From Pocillopora verrucosa (lineage: Eukaryota; Cnidaria; Anthozoa; Scleractinia; Pocilloporidae): a stretch of 64,000 nt of DNA. Position numbers and translations under genes: made by a program. Below, one piece after another: positions 1 through 11,208 of this stretch. The stretch is from positions 2,834,551 to 2,898,550 of the forward strand of contig NC_089322.1 in the NCBI RefSeq assembly GCF_036669915.1. The letters run 5' to 3'. Within the stretch, counting starts at the first letter, position 1. Each line of letters opens with the position of its first letter. The notes beneath the pieces are model-generated. The model saw only the letters and a list, made by a program, of their open reading frames with translations, ran no database searches and had not been told where the DNA came from.

Positions 1-518
1 AAACAGAAGCTAGTTTGTCTTTTTGATTTTGGGGTAGACCCTTTAAACTGGCAAAGTTTCATTGGAAACAGCGAGATGGTATGTAGCACGACTGCCCGGT
101 TCTCTCGTGGACACGCTCTTAAAACTTTGTTCATTTCCTAGCATGGCAGAAATCACCATAACCGGAACGGACATACAAAGAGTGTAAAATGTTCACATTT
201 CGGAATAGTTAGCGTTGTAAATCGTCGCGTTTTATTTTTCGACCACAGCTAGGCGGGTTACCTCACCTACCTGGGGTCCCCCACCTCCATGTAAACAGGG
301 ATCGAGCGCTTATTCGGAGGTGCGCGGTTATTTGAGGAATTGCCATTTGAGTCAGCGGTCAATCAACCCAATGATTCACGCTGCAATATTTTGCATTCAG
401 TTACCTAGACATATACAGAGGGAATTCTAGTAACTCCTCAGTTCCCTGTGCGACTCTCAATCGAAGGCGCTCAGCGTGTCCAGAATGAGCTACAAGACGC
501 TGTTTTTCTTTGTTTCAG
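1..518. other. Upstream flank of secreted-protein copy 1
   Basis: No gene is supported here. The expected first exon of copy 1, a short signal-peptide exon ending in phase 1 before a GT, was looked for on the + strand and not found. It is probably left of the window or lost. The stretch is otherwise unique-looking with no clear repeat. An ATG at 485 opens a frame that runs through the acceptor at 517-518 into the first visible exon and would itself give a hydrophobic leader. Confidence 0.5.
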
Positions 519-2902
519 TTTTCTTCACCACTGGCTATGCTATCCGCTGGCCTAGGTTCACCGACTGTACGCTTACGGAGTACCTCTGCGATACGCGTAA
601 GTGCATGACACAGTTCATCAAAAACGTTCAAAATGACACCGAAGGAGATTGTGGGTAAGTTTGTTTGATTCCAGGTAATCGCGAAAGCTTTCCCTGCTTC
701 TTTTTCAGGAGGAACTTAAAAGTCTAAGAAATTTACGGGTGTTGGTTATTGTTTTGGTGTAAATTTTTTTTACCGCGAGTTGATGATGCGATTTCAAGTC
801 GTCCAGTCTTTAACTGGAGCACTACAGAGGTGCTAGCTTGAAAAGACGAAGGAGAATTTCAGCCCAATAATTTCCTGATGGCGTTAAAGTTCTTGAATTG
901 CTCTCTCGTAACAGACTTTTACTTTTATGCCTTGATCTTTTGCGTGAATTTTGAGAATGTTATTGGCCATTGATATTGATACAGCTGTCTTCCCAGGGAA
1001 GCTCTATGTTTTCGTTTTGCCTCAAACACGCGCGAGAGGTAGCTTTTCTTCTAACTTCTTCCTCCAAACAGGCAGAATACAACTTTCAGATTATGTTTTC
1101 GTCGAGAGAGAAAAAACTGAAATTTGATAAAAATCACCGGAAACGATGAGAGCATAATTGTGAAGATAACTTTGTTTTTGGGATTACCTCGCATCAAATA
1201 AGACATTGCGTGACCCCAAGAAACTTGTGGTTGGCGGCTTTTAGCAGTATTAGCTCTGCTTCTTTTCAATGAAGGGATCAGTGACAAACAGAGCAGAATC
1301 TTGAAATATTTTCCCTCAGGGAAAGAAAAGGAAAAAAACCTAGCTGAATGTGATGGCTCGAGAAAATTCCACAACACCCTTTTGACATTGGGTACCTTTG
1401 TCATAGATCACTATGGAAAATATCGTAATTCTCTTGCAGATTTGGGTGATGTCTCATGTAAGCTAGCTTGTAGAACAGGCGTAATTTTGGCGAGCGAGTG
1501 CTCAGTAGTTTCTTAACCAAAGTATGGGCCGCCACTGGGGAAAGAAACAATTTGTATCAAGGGGGCGGTCGACAGTCCAAAACAAGGAGAGGGGTGGGGC
1601 TGGGGGAGTAAGGATCTCTTCGCCTTCCCCCCACCTCCTACCCCCACCGTCCACTCTAATTCCAAATCAGTGAACTCCAAATAGCTAAAGCTTGAGCAAT
1701 TCTAGGCCAAAAACAAGTGTTTCCATCTTTTCCACTGCAGAGTTCAGTACAACAAAACTCTAGCTTGCATTATTACGTCGAACAAGATTTGTGGCAGAGT
1801 GTATTCTAGCGACTTATCCAACATGACGTTGGATGATTCGTTACGTGCAGGCATCAGAGAGGACCAAATGTGTAAAGAGGCCTTTCTGGGTGAATTTCTC
1901 GTTCCTAGGCATATAAGCACTCTGAACGGGTACTGCTCAAGTGTGTTGTCAACAACACAGAAGCGTGTTTGAAAACTTTCCATGACAAGTTTATGGCTAA
2001 CAGATCGGACACCACTCTTTGCGAGTAAGTTATAATTTTGTATCGAGTATTTTAATGTTAATAAGAAATGCAATTGTCTCATCTTCACATGAGAGACAGA
2101 TTAATATTTATCGCAGATGGGGGGGGGGGGGGGATGGGGAAGAGGATTTTGGCTGTGCCACAATAAGATTTACGAGATCTCCCCCCTGATGCTCTGTAGT
2201 ATTCTAATGATCCTCCCTAATCGGAAGTGAAATTTTTAAGTCTCTTACCCCCCCCCCCTTCAATCCCCCCTGAAAGGCATGTGATCACCCCAAAAATCCA
2301 TCCAACCCCACCCCTCCCTTGATAAGTATCGATTGATCCCTCATTAAAGAAAAGGTGCGTCCGGATCATGATCATGATAGACTGACAACAGTCGAGTGTG
2401 GATCAATTTTTTTAGTCAATTTTTCGCGTGTACAATTCCCCTGACGTGTTTCTTCTGAGGGAAAGAAAATTGTTGCTTGATCTTGTTGTTGAGTGATTTA
2501 AATTCTGTGCGATTTTCAGCATTTTTTTAATTTTATGTTTTCTTTTCCTGATTTCAACAGGGAACATGCTGAAGCAAAAAGGTGTTGGATGGAAGCCATT
2601 ATGTCCGACTGCAAATTTCCTACTGATGTCTTTGAGGTGATAAAATTTGATCTGGTCGACTACAATCCTTTCTGCGCCAACAATCGGGATCCTGGGGCGA
2701 CCGGAAATGATGAGTGTGCCATGGCGTGAGGGATCTAAAGGACGACGTCAGTGCAGCCGCTGTTATAAAGATTAATACATCGCTGGCTCTGCTTCTTCCT
2801 CTTGTGTCATTTTTGTTCGTACTTAGGTTTAAGAGAATCAAAGAAACACTCTCGGGTGATCTCCAGATTTTTTATCTCTCATCCGTAGCCTTGATACCGT
2901 GA
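519..2902 (+). pseudogene. Cysteine-rich secreted protein, copy 1 (frameshifted)
   Basis: First of three copies of an unrecognised family. Exons by similarity to copy 2 are 519-654, 1741-2024 and 2561-2902. All keep GT-AG sites and the family phases (1, 2, 2). The 14 family cysteines (4+6+4) are present. Two lesions break it. Exon 1741-2024 is 284 nt, but family exons here are multiples of three. Its opening frame stops at 1969-1971, while the frame matching NNxxxCLKxF resumes from about 1952. In the last exon the frame stops at 2727-2729 (TGA), while the matching frame (CHGVRDL, then a hydrophobic LALLLPLVSFLFVL tail like a GPI signal) continues to 2902. A leader could start at ATG 485, reading through the acceptor. 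A poly-A signal lies at 3095-3100. It could instead be a functional gene with local sequence errors. Confidence 0.72.
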
Positions 2903-5021
2903 TCCAGTCTGTGCTTGTGTAAACGATATTTTTATAGTTTTTTTTTAATTTTTTAAAATTTTTTTTTTATAAAAACTCTCTTGGTGACGTACTTTCGGGC
3001 TATTAGAACCAAGTTGTCACATATCAATTCGAAGCAATCACATTAGCCAGTGAGTTTTAAAACCGTAATACTTTTTCGATGAAGCCAGTAAAAAAATAAA
3101 GTTAATTGGTAAATCAACAGGATACGTGAGATCAATAAGCTTTGACTTCGAAAAGTCTCGAGTTTTCATTATCCCTGCTGTTTTTCCTTTTACGGTGATC
3201 TATTGACGTTTAGATTCTTTCGTGCATATTCTACATGAAAGTGTTTTTTGATGTTTCTTTTGATACCGGCGAAAGGAGGTCTCCCTTGTGCATGCCCAAT
3301 GTTTGGGACCGCCGTGTCCCAATATATGTGAAGTAACGACATTGAAAGGGATTCTTTTTCGTGAAATTTTAACATATTCATGTTTGCATGCACGTTTCAT
3401 CTTCAAAACGAGAAAGCATTTAACTGCATATTCCACTTTATCAGACAAGGAGCAACTGGCAGATGTCAACAACGAGGTTGTTTATGGCTTAAAGACTAAA
3501 GACTAAAGTCCAATTTATCCTTACAATATCACTGCTGTATCCCATATTAACTCATTTAGTATAGAAAAAAAAGTGACAAGTGATAACAACCTTTTTTTAA
3601 ATTTTTTTTTTTGTTAACAGTGTTTACATTAGTGAGTAGTGCTCTATCTCATTTAAGCCATGAGAATAAAGGAAATGATAGCTCTTGATTTTCAAGCAAA
3701 TTCTCCTTGTCAATATAATGAGAAATGTGTGAATAATTGTATGGAGAATATTCATATTGATGTTAGGGTGTAAAGGGTTGAGTAATTCTTTCCTAGGAAC
3801 GATTTTTTTTTAAAATGGAATCAATATGATATGGAATGAATGTAGAAAAAGAACCTTGTCGCCCATTCCTGTAAAAAATAAACGTCTTTTGCTTCGACTC
3901 AAAAAATGAAAATTTAAGTCAGAGAAAGATAATGCTGCAATGGTTGTTTTTTAAATTCTGTCCGGTGGGTGGGGTGGGACACGAGGTCTCTTTTTGTCCT
4001 TCTTCGTTCAAGAATTTTTCTGTGAAGAAAAAAAAAATTGATCTGTATTGATCGCTTGTCATAATTCCTTCGATCTCGTAGCTACAGACTCCAGGCATTT
4101 ATTTCCTAAGAGTGCACAGATCCGGAATTTTCGGCTCATCATTGTTTTCCGGACAGAGTTCGTAGTCGGTACGTGGGTTTGTTCGTCTTTATCGAAGATT
4201 GTGTTTCGTCTGGGCAAAGTCCGACTAATCTTATTTCAGTCGCAGTCGGGTATATTCAAAATAAAATGGGGATGAGTTCCTGTGTTTCTTTGAATGGAAA
4301 TTCGGCGAGGGACAATCGTCTTTGTCGATCCGGGCCATAAACAGTTTGGTCTATACCATGACGTATACGGTCACAGTCTAATTTTTAAAAACTTAGGCTA
4401 GCCCCACATTTTAGTTCCGCATTTTTGTCTCGGTATCCATGGCCTTTGAGACCTAGTTCACCTGATAAAGCACAGAAAGAGCTTTGCGTCGACAGCAGTT
4501 TGAATGGCGTTGGTTGAAATGCGTTGGGAGAAGTCAAGCTGTGATTGCTTATTCGGAACGGTTGTGAACACACAAGCTATCAATATCGCGTTAATTTGAG
4601 GTAAACATGCTTTTTTTTTTTTGGAAAGAATAAAAACATTATGGTAAAGATCGATCTTTGTGTTTCACATTCATTAAAACAGAAGTAGAGTGCTCGTAGG
4701 GCACGCCGTCGGGTTTCTTCGGGCTGCAATAGTGATTATTTCTTGAGTTTGATCGATTAGTAGGACTGTATCGCGAATCGGCGTGCTTTGATCTCGCTGC
4801 TTACTCGTGGTCGTACTTAAAGTCGGGTTAGCCGTCGGGGTTTTTTCGGGTGCAATCGTAATAAGTCGTCGCACTGGAATTTGGTACGAAGTCGGACTTA
4901 TTCGGAATGTAATCGTTCGGAAGTGGTAGGTATGTCCTGATTTTACTGACGACTGATGCCAAAAGTGTCGGCTCATCTTTGAAGGAGACATCAATTCTTC
5001 TTTCCTCTTCGCTCGACGTTT
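2903..5021. other. Region between copy 1 and the spare first exon
   Basis: No coding exon is supported. It holds an AT-rich 3' flank with an AATAAA at 3095-3100, a diverged copy of the window's palindromic short repeat (about 3505-3780), and the start of a duplicated block: a poly-T tract with a following motif at 4605-4690 recurs at 5160-5245, and 4726-5145 recurs near 6493-6925. Confidence 0.5.
3505..3780. repeat. Palindromic dispersed short repeat, copy
   Basis: The right half matches the window-wide repeat (aaggaaatgat, then aaattctccttgtc, then atggagaatattcatattgatgttagggtgtaaagggtt). The left half reads as a diverged version of its complement. The same family recurs many times in the TUBGCP6 introns. 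No protein is encoded. Confidence 0.5.
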
Positions 5022-5145
5022 ATGGAGGAGCTCGTGGCAGTTCGGATGCGATCGTTCTTCGCCGTAGTTTTCCTTCTCGGTAAGAAAATGAGTCCTTTAA
5101 TTAACTTGGCTCACTTCAGGTTAGCCGGAAAGATTTCGAGATTAA
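4726..5145. repeat. Duplicated block, left copy
   Basis: This stretch is nearly repeated at 6493-6925. Shared landmarks are a run beginning gggctgcaat, a tgtatcgcgaatcggcgtgc block, and the signal-peptide exon followed by an identical donor and intron start. The offset is 1766 bases at the shared ATG. The right copy lacks a few short segments present here. Confidence 0.8.
5022..5079 (+). other. Spare signal-peptide exon (duplicate)
   Basis: An ATG at 5022 opens a 58-nt reading frame (MEELVAVRMRSFFAVVFLL plus one base) ending at a GGTAAGA donor in phase 1. It differs by only two residues from the first exon of copy 2 at 6788-6845. It could be spliced to the copy 2 exon at 9506 as an alternative first exon, or be the relic of a lost gene copy. 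No body exons follow it before the second copy of the exon. Confidence 0.6.
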
Positions 5146-6787
5146 TTCAGTGTTTGTATGTGATTTTTTTTTTCTTTTTGGAAAAAATAAAAACACGGTA
5201 AAGCTCGATCTTTTTGTTTCACATTCATTAAAACAGAAGTTGAGTGCGCGTGGTTATTTCGAGTACAAGGTCGATGTTTTTGTGACTTGTTGTCCGGCCT
5301 CAGCTGTCATGGCATTATTGCTTCTGCCAGCTATCGATTTTCACAGTATTCCTAAAGGTCCTTTTGTTTATCGTTTCAGCTTTTGAGAACAGTCTATCGA
5401 CTTTATGATACAGGAATGCCGAGTAAGACGGTCTTATAGAAGCTAATTCAAGATGAGCTTTCGGTATTTAATTCAAATTAATATTAACCCGGACTCTGAG
5501 GAAATTCCGGCATCTCAAATATGTCTGTTCGGCATGCAAACGTCTGAAAAAACGTCTGGGAAGACTCAGGAAAACAAAAATAAATGTTAGACCTTAATGA
5601 TTTTTTTCTGTGGATAACCCGTCGCGAACAAGACTTCCCTTGGGTAAAAAAAAGCGAGAGGTCGCCCTACAAATCAAGCAAAAAGGTAACCGACAGCTAA
5701 GGCTTGTCGAAGCGTGTTCCCTGGAATTCTTGCAGAACTACTGTCCTTCCAATACAAGACATTTCCTTTAACATTTATTTTGAAGTTACAGATGAGATTG
5801 AAATAAATATGTTATTTCATGGGTCGCTACCTTCCACGAGGTTATCTTTCAGACGTCTCACCGGAAAAGGATAGAATTTGATAATTTTTTTGCGGACATC
5901 TCATCGTGCACAAGACTCTGCCCTTGTGTGAAAAAGCCGGAGGGCACCCTTAAAATCAAGCAAACAAACAACCGGTGGTTAAAGTTGGTTGAAGTGTTCC
6001 CTGAAATTCTTGCAGAACTACTTCTAATACGAGACATTTTCATTCATGAAGAAATTGCAGATGGAATTGAAGTAAATATGTAATTTCATCGGTCGATGCT
6101 CTCCGCGAGGTGTCTTTTAGACATGTCACCGGAAACGGATAGAATTTGATAACAAACCACTGCGAGCAAACGACATGATGACATACCTGTCAAAAAATTA
6201 GATTTGTAATACTGTAATACAGAAATAAATTAGTCAATGATGTCTTTTTTGAAATGTTTCATTCTGTTTTGCCGCTCCTTTCGCATTACGAAATGGCCGC
6301 CACGAGAAAGCTGGCAAAAAGTATCGTTCCAATCCTCTCTCGGCCACGCCAGTTTGTTTTGGTTTTGTCTAGACCAATCATATCACAGGAAACGGTAAGA
6401 CAAAACTGCCGCAATCAATATGAATTCTTGAATTTTGTCCATGACTCTGCCTGCTTTGATTTTTCTGCTCACTGTTAGTCGTGCCTAAGAATCGGGCTGC
6501 AATCGTGATTATTTCTTGAGTTTGATCGATTAGTAGGACTGTATCGCGAATCGGCGTGCTTTGATCTCGCTGCTTACTCGTGGTCGTGCTTAAGGATCGG
6601 TTTAGCCGCCGGGGGTTTTTTTCGGGATGTAATCGTAATATGTCGTCGCACTGGAAGTCGGACTAATTCGGAATGTAATCATTCGGAAGTGGTAGGTATG
6701 TCCTGATTTTGCTGACGACTGATACCAGAAGTGTCGGCTCATCTTTGAAGGAGGCCTCAATTCTTCTTCCCTCTTCGCTCGACGTTT
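5080..6787. repeat. Tandemly duplicated non-coding stretch
   Basis: No gene is supported. Two diverged units of roughly 280 bases follow each other, about 5600-5885 and 5870-6160. Both contain aattcttgcagaacta, then gagacatt or aagacatt, then a run ending caccggaaa..ggatagaatttgata. The short frame at 6254-6478 has no supporting features. Confidence 0.55.
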
Positions 6788-6925
6788 ATGGAAGAGCTCG
6801 TGGCAATTCGGATGCGATCGATCTTCGCCGTAGTTTTCCTTCTCGGTAAGAAAATGAGTCCTTTAATTAACTTGGCTCACTTCAGGTTAGCCGGAAAGAT
6901 TTCGAGATTAATTAAGTGTTTGTAA
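6493..6925. repeat. Duplicated block, right copy
   Basis: Near-repeat of 4726-5145, including the exon at 6788-6845 and the first 75 or so bases of the following intron, with small indels relative to the left copy. It carries the presumed promoter and first exon of copy 2. Confidence 0.8.
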
Positions 6926-9900
6926 TTCTTGACAGATGGTGGCAAACTGTTTTTAGTTTTGCTGTCTATATTTTCAATTTCTCTGCATGACTACGCGAAA
7001 CTGTAAACTCACGATGGAAGGTAGCCATTTCGCTACTGAAACAGTGGCTCTTTTAGAAAGCACTGTCTATAAGCAATCTTGGTATTCCTTATTTATGCCA
7101 ACTCATTTTAGGGACGAGTTATATCATCCTGTTGTTTGCTTATCTAAGCATAGAATATTGCGACTTCATACCATAAATTGTGAAAATACGAATATGAAAT
7201 TTATCAAGTCTTGGCCAAAATTTGCTCATTGAAATGCATCCAAAACTACCTGCATGAATTATCCATAAATCTCCTTTTGGTATATACAGTTAAGGTTTTT
7301 CAGTCTCTAGGTTTCAGAGAATAGAAAGAATTTTGAAAGCTTGCTAACTATGAAGATAATTATATTAATCTGGAGACAAAATATATTAAATAGGAGAAGC
7401 AGTCAAGATCTAGGTGGGAGTTAAAATGCTATTTTTGCTGTTATGAAAAAATACTTCTTTTGTCTTGTGGCGCGTAAGTTAAGAGCTTAAATCTAAATTT
7501 TGGCGGATGGAGATTTAGAGGATTGCTCTGCACCCAGCCTTTTTTAAGCAATCTCAAAACAAATTTCAAGTTTCTTTCGGGTAAATGAACTTGGCGCGAG
7601 TCCAATTTTTAATGAAAATAAGGTTATATTGTTTCAGAAGGAGTGATTTATAGACAACTTCGCTTTGAGATGTAGTTACGATTTTACTCTGATAAACTCT
7701 TCATATAGCTTTAAATGTCTAGTCTTCATTTTTTTCTTGCTTGTAAGTAGTTGCAAAATTAATTAGTACTTTCTAAGACCTACTGTAAATTTAGAAGGGG
7801 AATCGACGGTGCGCTTTGAATCCTCGATGATTTGATAAATATCGAGTTTGGCTTTAAGGCTGGCGGAGGAAAATTCCATAGTGGCTAAGAAGTGAGAAAG
7901 TTCCAAGAGAAATCTTTTTCTGAGTGTAAGAGAAAGTGGTTTGTGGGTTTACACACGAGTATGGTGGGTTGAAATTCACACTGTTATAATTCATCAGCTG
8001 TCTACTGCGGTCTGGCACTAGTTCAACCAAAATATTAAATTAAAACGGAAAAGAAGCAAAATATGCCAAATAAACAAGGAGCTTTCATTTAGTTAAATTT
8101 AAAATTGCAGTTTTCATTTTTTAGGAAAGGTTGTTTAATTATCAGATCTCCTGAGAAAATATCTATAAATGCACAATTTTGTACCATTGCAATATTCATT
8201 AGGATTAGCTTGTGATTTCTCGCAATTAATTAATAAAAATGTGATTGACGCAAGTTAGAAACTTATTGAGATCAAGGATTGTAATGCCGGGTTTCAATGT
8301 TTTTTTCCTTTTTTACCGAAGCCGACGTGCAGTGAAGATGTTTCGTCTATTTCTTGTAAATCTGATTTGTAATTTTACGACTTACAAATATTTTCTGTAC
8401 TCTCTAAAGTCTAGCTACTTCAACTTGCCACATTTGACTCGAGAGCAAAGCTAAAAATAAAAATATTGCAGATGCCTTTCAGTCATATGACATGGAACAA
8501 TTTCGTTTCCTTTAAACGAAGTCACGTCGAAAGAAGCCACTTCAAAAGTTCATTTCATACAGGGTTTGGGTCACCAAAAGGTTTCATCTTATAGTTCACT
8601 TATCAAAGGTTTTCGCTAAGTACTTGTAATAAGTATAAAACACAACGGGTGATATTGCTTTTAGCTCCCGCTAATTAATCGACAGGCTCAGATATGATAA
8701 GCAAGTAGTACTGCACCATAAGACCTGTCCTGATTGTGCTTTTACAAGGCTGGAAAGTTGCTCACTGGGAGACCGAAAAAGTTTCCAAAAAAATTGGTAA
8801 AAATCCAAAAAGTTGCCACCTAAATTTCAAAAGTTGTTACCTAAATTTTATTATATTTTCATATGAACGTCAACTGAAAGTCCGTTTTTTGTTATTCACA
8901 ATAACTGCGAACATCGGTCAAGAAAAATAGCTTGAAACTTAGAGTTGCTCGCAAATATGGGCTAATTTTTAAGGATATCTAACTTTCACCGAACAAAACA
9001 TATGGTTCTGTCTTGCTGAACGTCAATTTAGCCAATTATCCGTTATCATATTAGATAACGATTGCAATAGGCCTTCAAAACGTTGTCAGTCACAGGCTAT
9101 GTGTTTGAAAGGTTGATCAAAATTCATGAAACTCTCATAAACTTTAGTTTTTGTAGGAGATCGTTGACTTTTCGTGCTTAATATGGACTCCAAACTTATA
9201 TTTTGCTCAAAAATTGCACAGAAAGGCAAAACTGTTCAAGGTTGCAAGAACCCCAAAAAGTTGCTCCAAACGCCAAATGTTGCTCAATAGTTGCCTAGCA
9301 CAGTAGCAACAGGTCTATACACCATACACCATTTACCTCCGAGGTGCTAGAGAGATAAATTCGCGCTTCAACCATATCTTCACCTAAAATAAACCAATTT
9401 CAGAAGTAGGAGGAAAAATCAGGTGCTCGCCTGATACCAGATGATATCGAATATGGGGTCAGATAAATACACGTTTTTGTTTCTAACCTGTATGATTTGA
9501 TTTAGTTTTCCTAAGTGGAAACGAGGCTACCCTGTCCAATTCATATGTTGGCGATTGTAGATTTCTGGAACTCTTCTGTGACATGCGCAAATGCGTCACG
9601 ATGTTCATCAAAGAACTGCAGAACGATTCCGTGGGAGATTGTGGGTAAGTTACAACCTGTCTCACTTCCATTGTTCCAGTTTTTTTTAAATTTGTTATTT
9701 TATTTTTTGAGTTGCCCTAACCCGTTATGAGCTGAAAATAAGCCGTTGAGATTGCGAAACTAATTTTCGTCTTATTTCGGATGTAGTTTAGAGGGAGTAT
9801 AAAATTACAGAAAGTCCACCACTGTTTCAATTTTAACTCGGCTTTCTTTCAATAAGCAAGACGGGGTTGCCTACATTATAATGCAGCAGACTCCTTCTTC

Positions 9901-11208
9901 TTTGCCAAAACATTTTACGCAGGGATATAAAATGGGTACCGGAAAACTGAAAACACGACAAAATACCACGGAGTGAGGAGGAGAGGGGAGCGGTTGGAAA
10001 GGCATGTCACCCGAGGTGAAGGACTATTATCCTTGTCGCCTTGTGCTATGAAATCCGATGAGCGCCGCTAAGGTTATATCTCGGGAGTTATCCCAGGGGT
10101 TATCCCTGGGGCGACCCTCTGGCTTTTACGGCTTACGGTTACAGTTTTAGTCACTTCACGGCTAACGTTTAATTTCAAATTCGTTCCTTTACGGTTATCA
10201 GAAAAAATTTCTACGGTTAACTTTTCCTTTACCATCATTGGTTAGAATTTGTAAATTTTCACGCCTAACGGACACCTGTTTGCCTGCTTCTGGACTGACT
10301 TTATAATAATTTTACCTACCGTCCTTTTTATTTCCATTGTTAGGGCCAAGGTAAACAAAACTATCAATTGTATACGAAGGACATACAACATCTGCTTTGG
10401 AGCAGATTATGCGCGTCATTTTGAGAGTGTTCGAGTACAATTCACAGAAACTTCCATGTGCCATGAGGGGGCATTGGGATTACCTACTTCACACTCGTTG
10501 GAAGTTTTGGCCGCTCATTGCCCCGAATCGTTCAGCACTAATCTAAACAACTGTTTAAAGTCCTTTCAAGGGACTTTTGCCAGAGACAAGACTGATCCAG
10601 ATCTTTGCAAGTAAGTCGATATGAAGCATTTGAACAAAATTTTGTGCTTGGTGGGGGGGGGGGGGGGGGGGAAGTGCATTGAAACGAACCAATCTCCAAT
10701 GTCCGGAGGTTTGCCCCGGCGGGGATGTTGCAGCTTCGAACTGATTAACGTATCAATGTTACCTAACGTTCCATCGAATTTCAACAGGGAACATGCTAAG
10801 GCCACAGAGTGTGTGAGAAAGCTCTTTGCTTCAACCTGCCCCAAGTTACCAACATCATACCGAGAATTGATTGATTTGACTTTCATCAAAAACAATTACA
10901 ATCCTTACTGCGACAACAATCGTGACCCTGGAGCTTCCAAGATTCCGGATCAATGCAACGGAGTGCGTGAACTTGACAACCCCTGGACAAAGCTGCTGAA
11001 AAACAACTCAACAAGCAACATCAATAACAACTCCAAGAGTGCGCATAATATCACAAGTAATACAATCACCACTCCTACAGATGACATTCGTAGAGAATTC
11101 GTGAGTTGTTCACCGAAGCATATCAACGCCGCTACAGGCACTAGTATAAATACGTTTCAAGCTTTCTTCTTTCCTTGCGTGATTCTGCAGTTGTTTTATA
11201 CGGTTTGA
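6788..11208 (+). CDS. Cysteine-rich secreted or GPI-anchored protein, copy 2 (intact)
   Basis: Four exons: 6788-6845, 9506-9644, 10344-10610 and 10788-11208. All have GT-AG sites and matching phases (1, 2, 2), giving 885 nt and 294 residues. The start is ATG 6788; a second in-frame ATG at 6812 sits directly before the hydrophobic leader FAVVFLL and may be the true start. The mature part has 14 cysteines, 4 in exon 2 (DC, FCD, KC, GDCG), 6 in exon 3 and 4 in exon 4, with the motif NPYCDNNRDPGA. A Ser/Thr/Asn-rich linker follows, then a hydrophobic tail (FQAFFFPCVILQLF), which fits a GPI-anchor signal. No known domain is recognised; the helical, even-cysteine layout could be compared with the nematode DUF19 type. 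Function unknown. Confidence 0.8.
8718..9318. mobile_element. Possible MITE in intron 1 of copy 2
   Basis: The ends AGACCTGT at 8721 and ACAGGTCT near 9310 are inverted, with partial matches extending inward. Motifs of the type aaaaagttgc recur near both ends in opposite orientations. The right flank has a tacaccatacacc tandem. No open frame of note lies inside. Target duplication is not clear. Confidence 0.3.
10130..10275. repeat. Degenerate ACGGTTA-type repeat
   Basis: Several spaced copies of ttacggtta, cggctaacg and acggttaac lie just before exon 3 of copy 2. They look like a degenerate simple or dispersed repeat. No coding content is seen. Confidence 0.5.

Noticed and set aside
6987-7232. 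81-codon frame in intron 1 of copy 2
   Set aside because: No domain, no cysteine pattern, no splice sites matching its neighbours.
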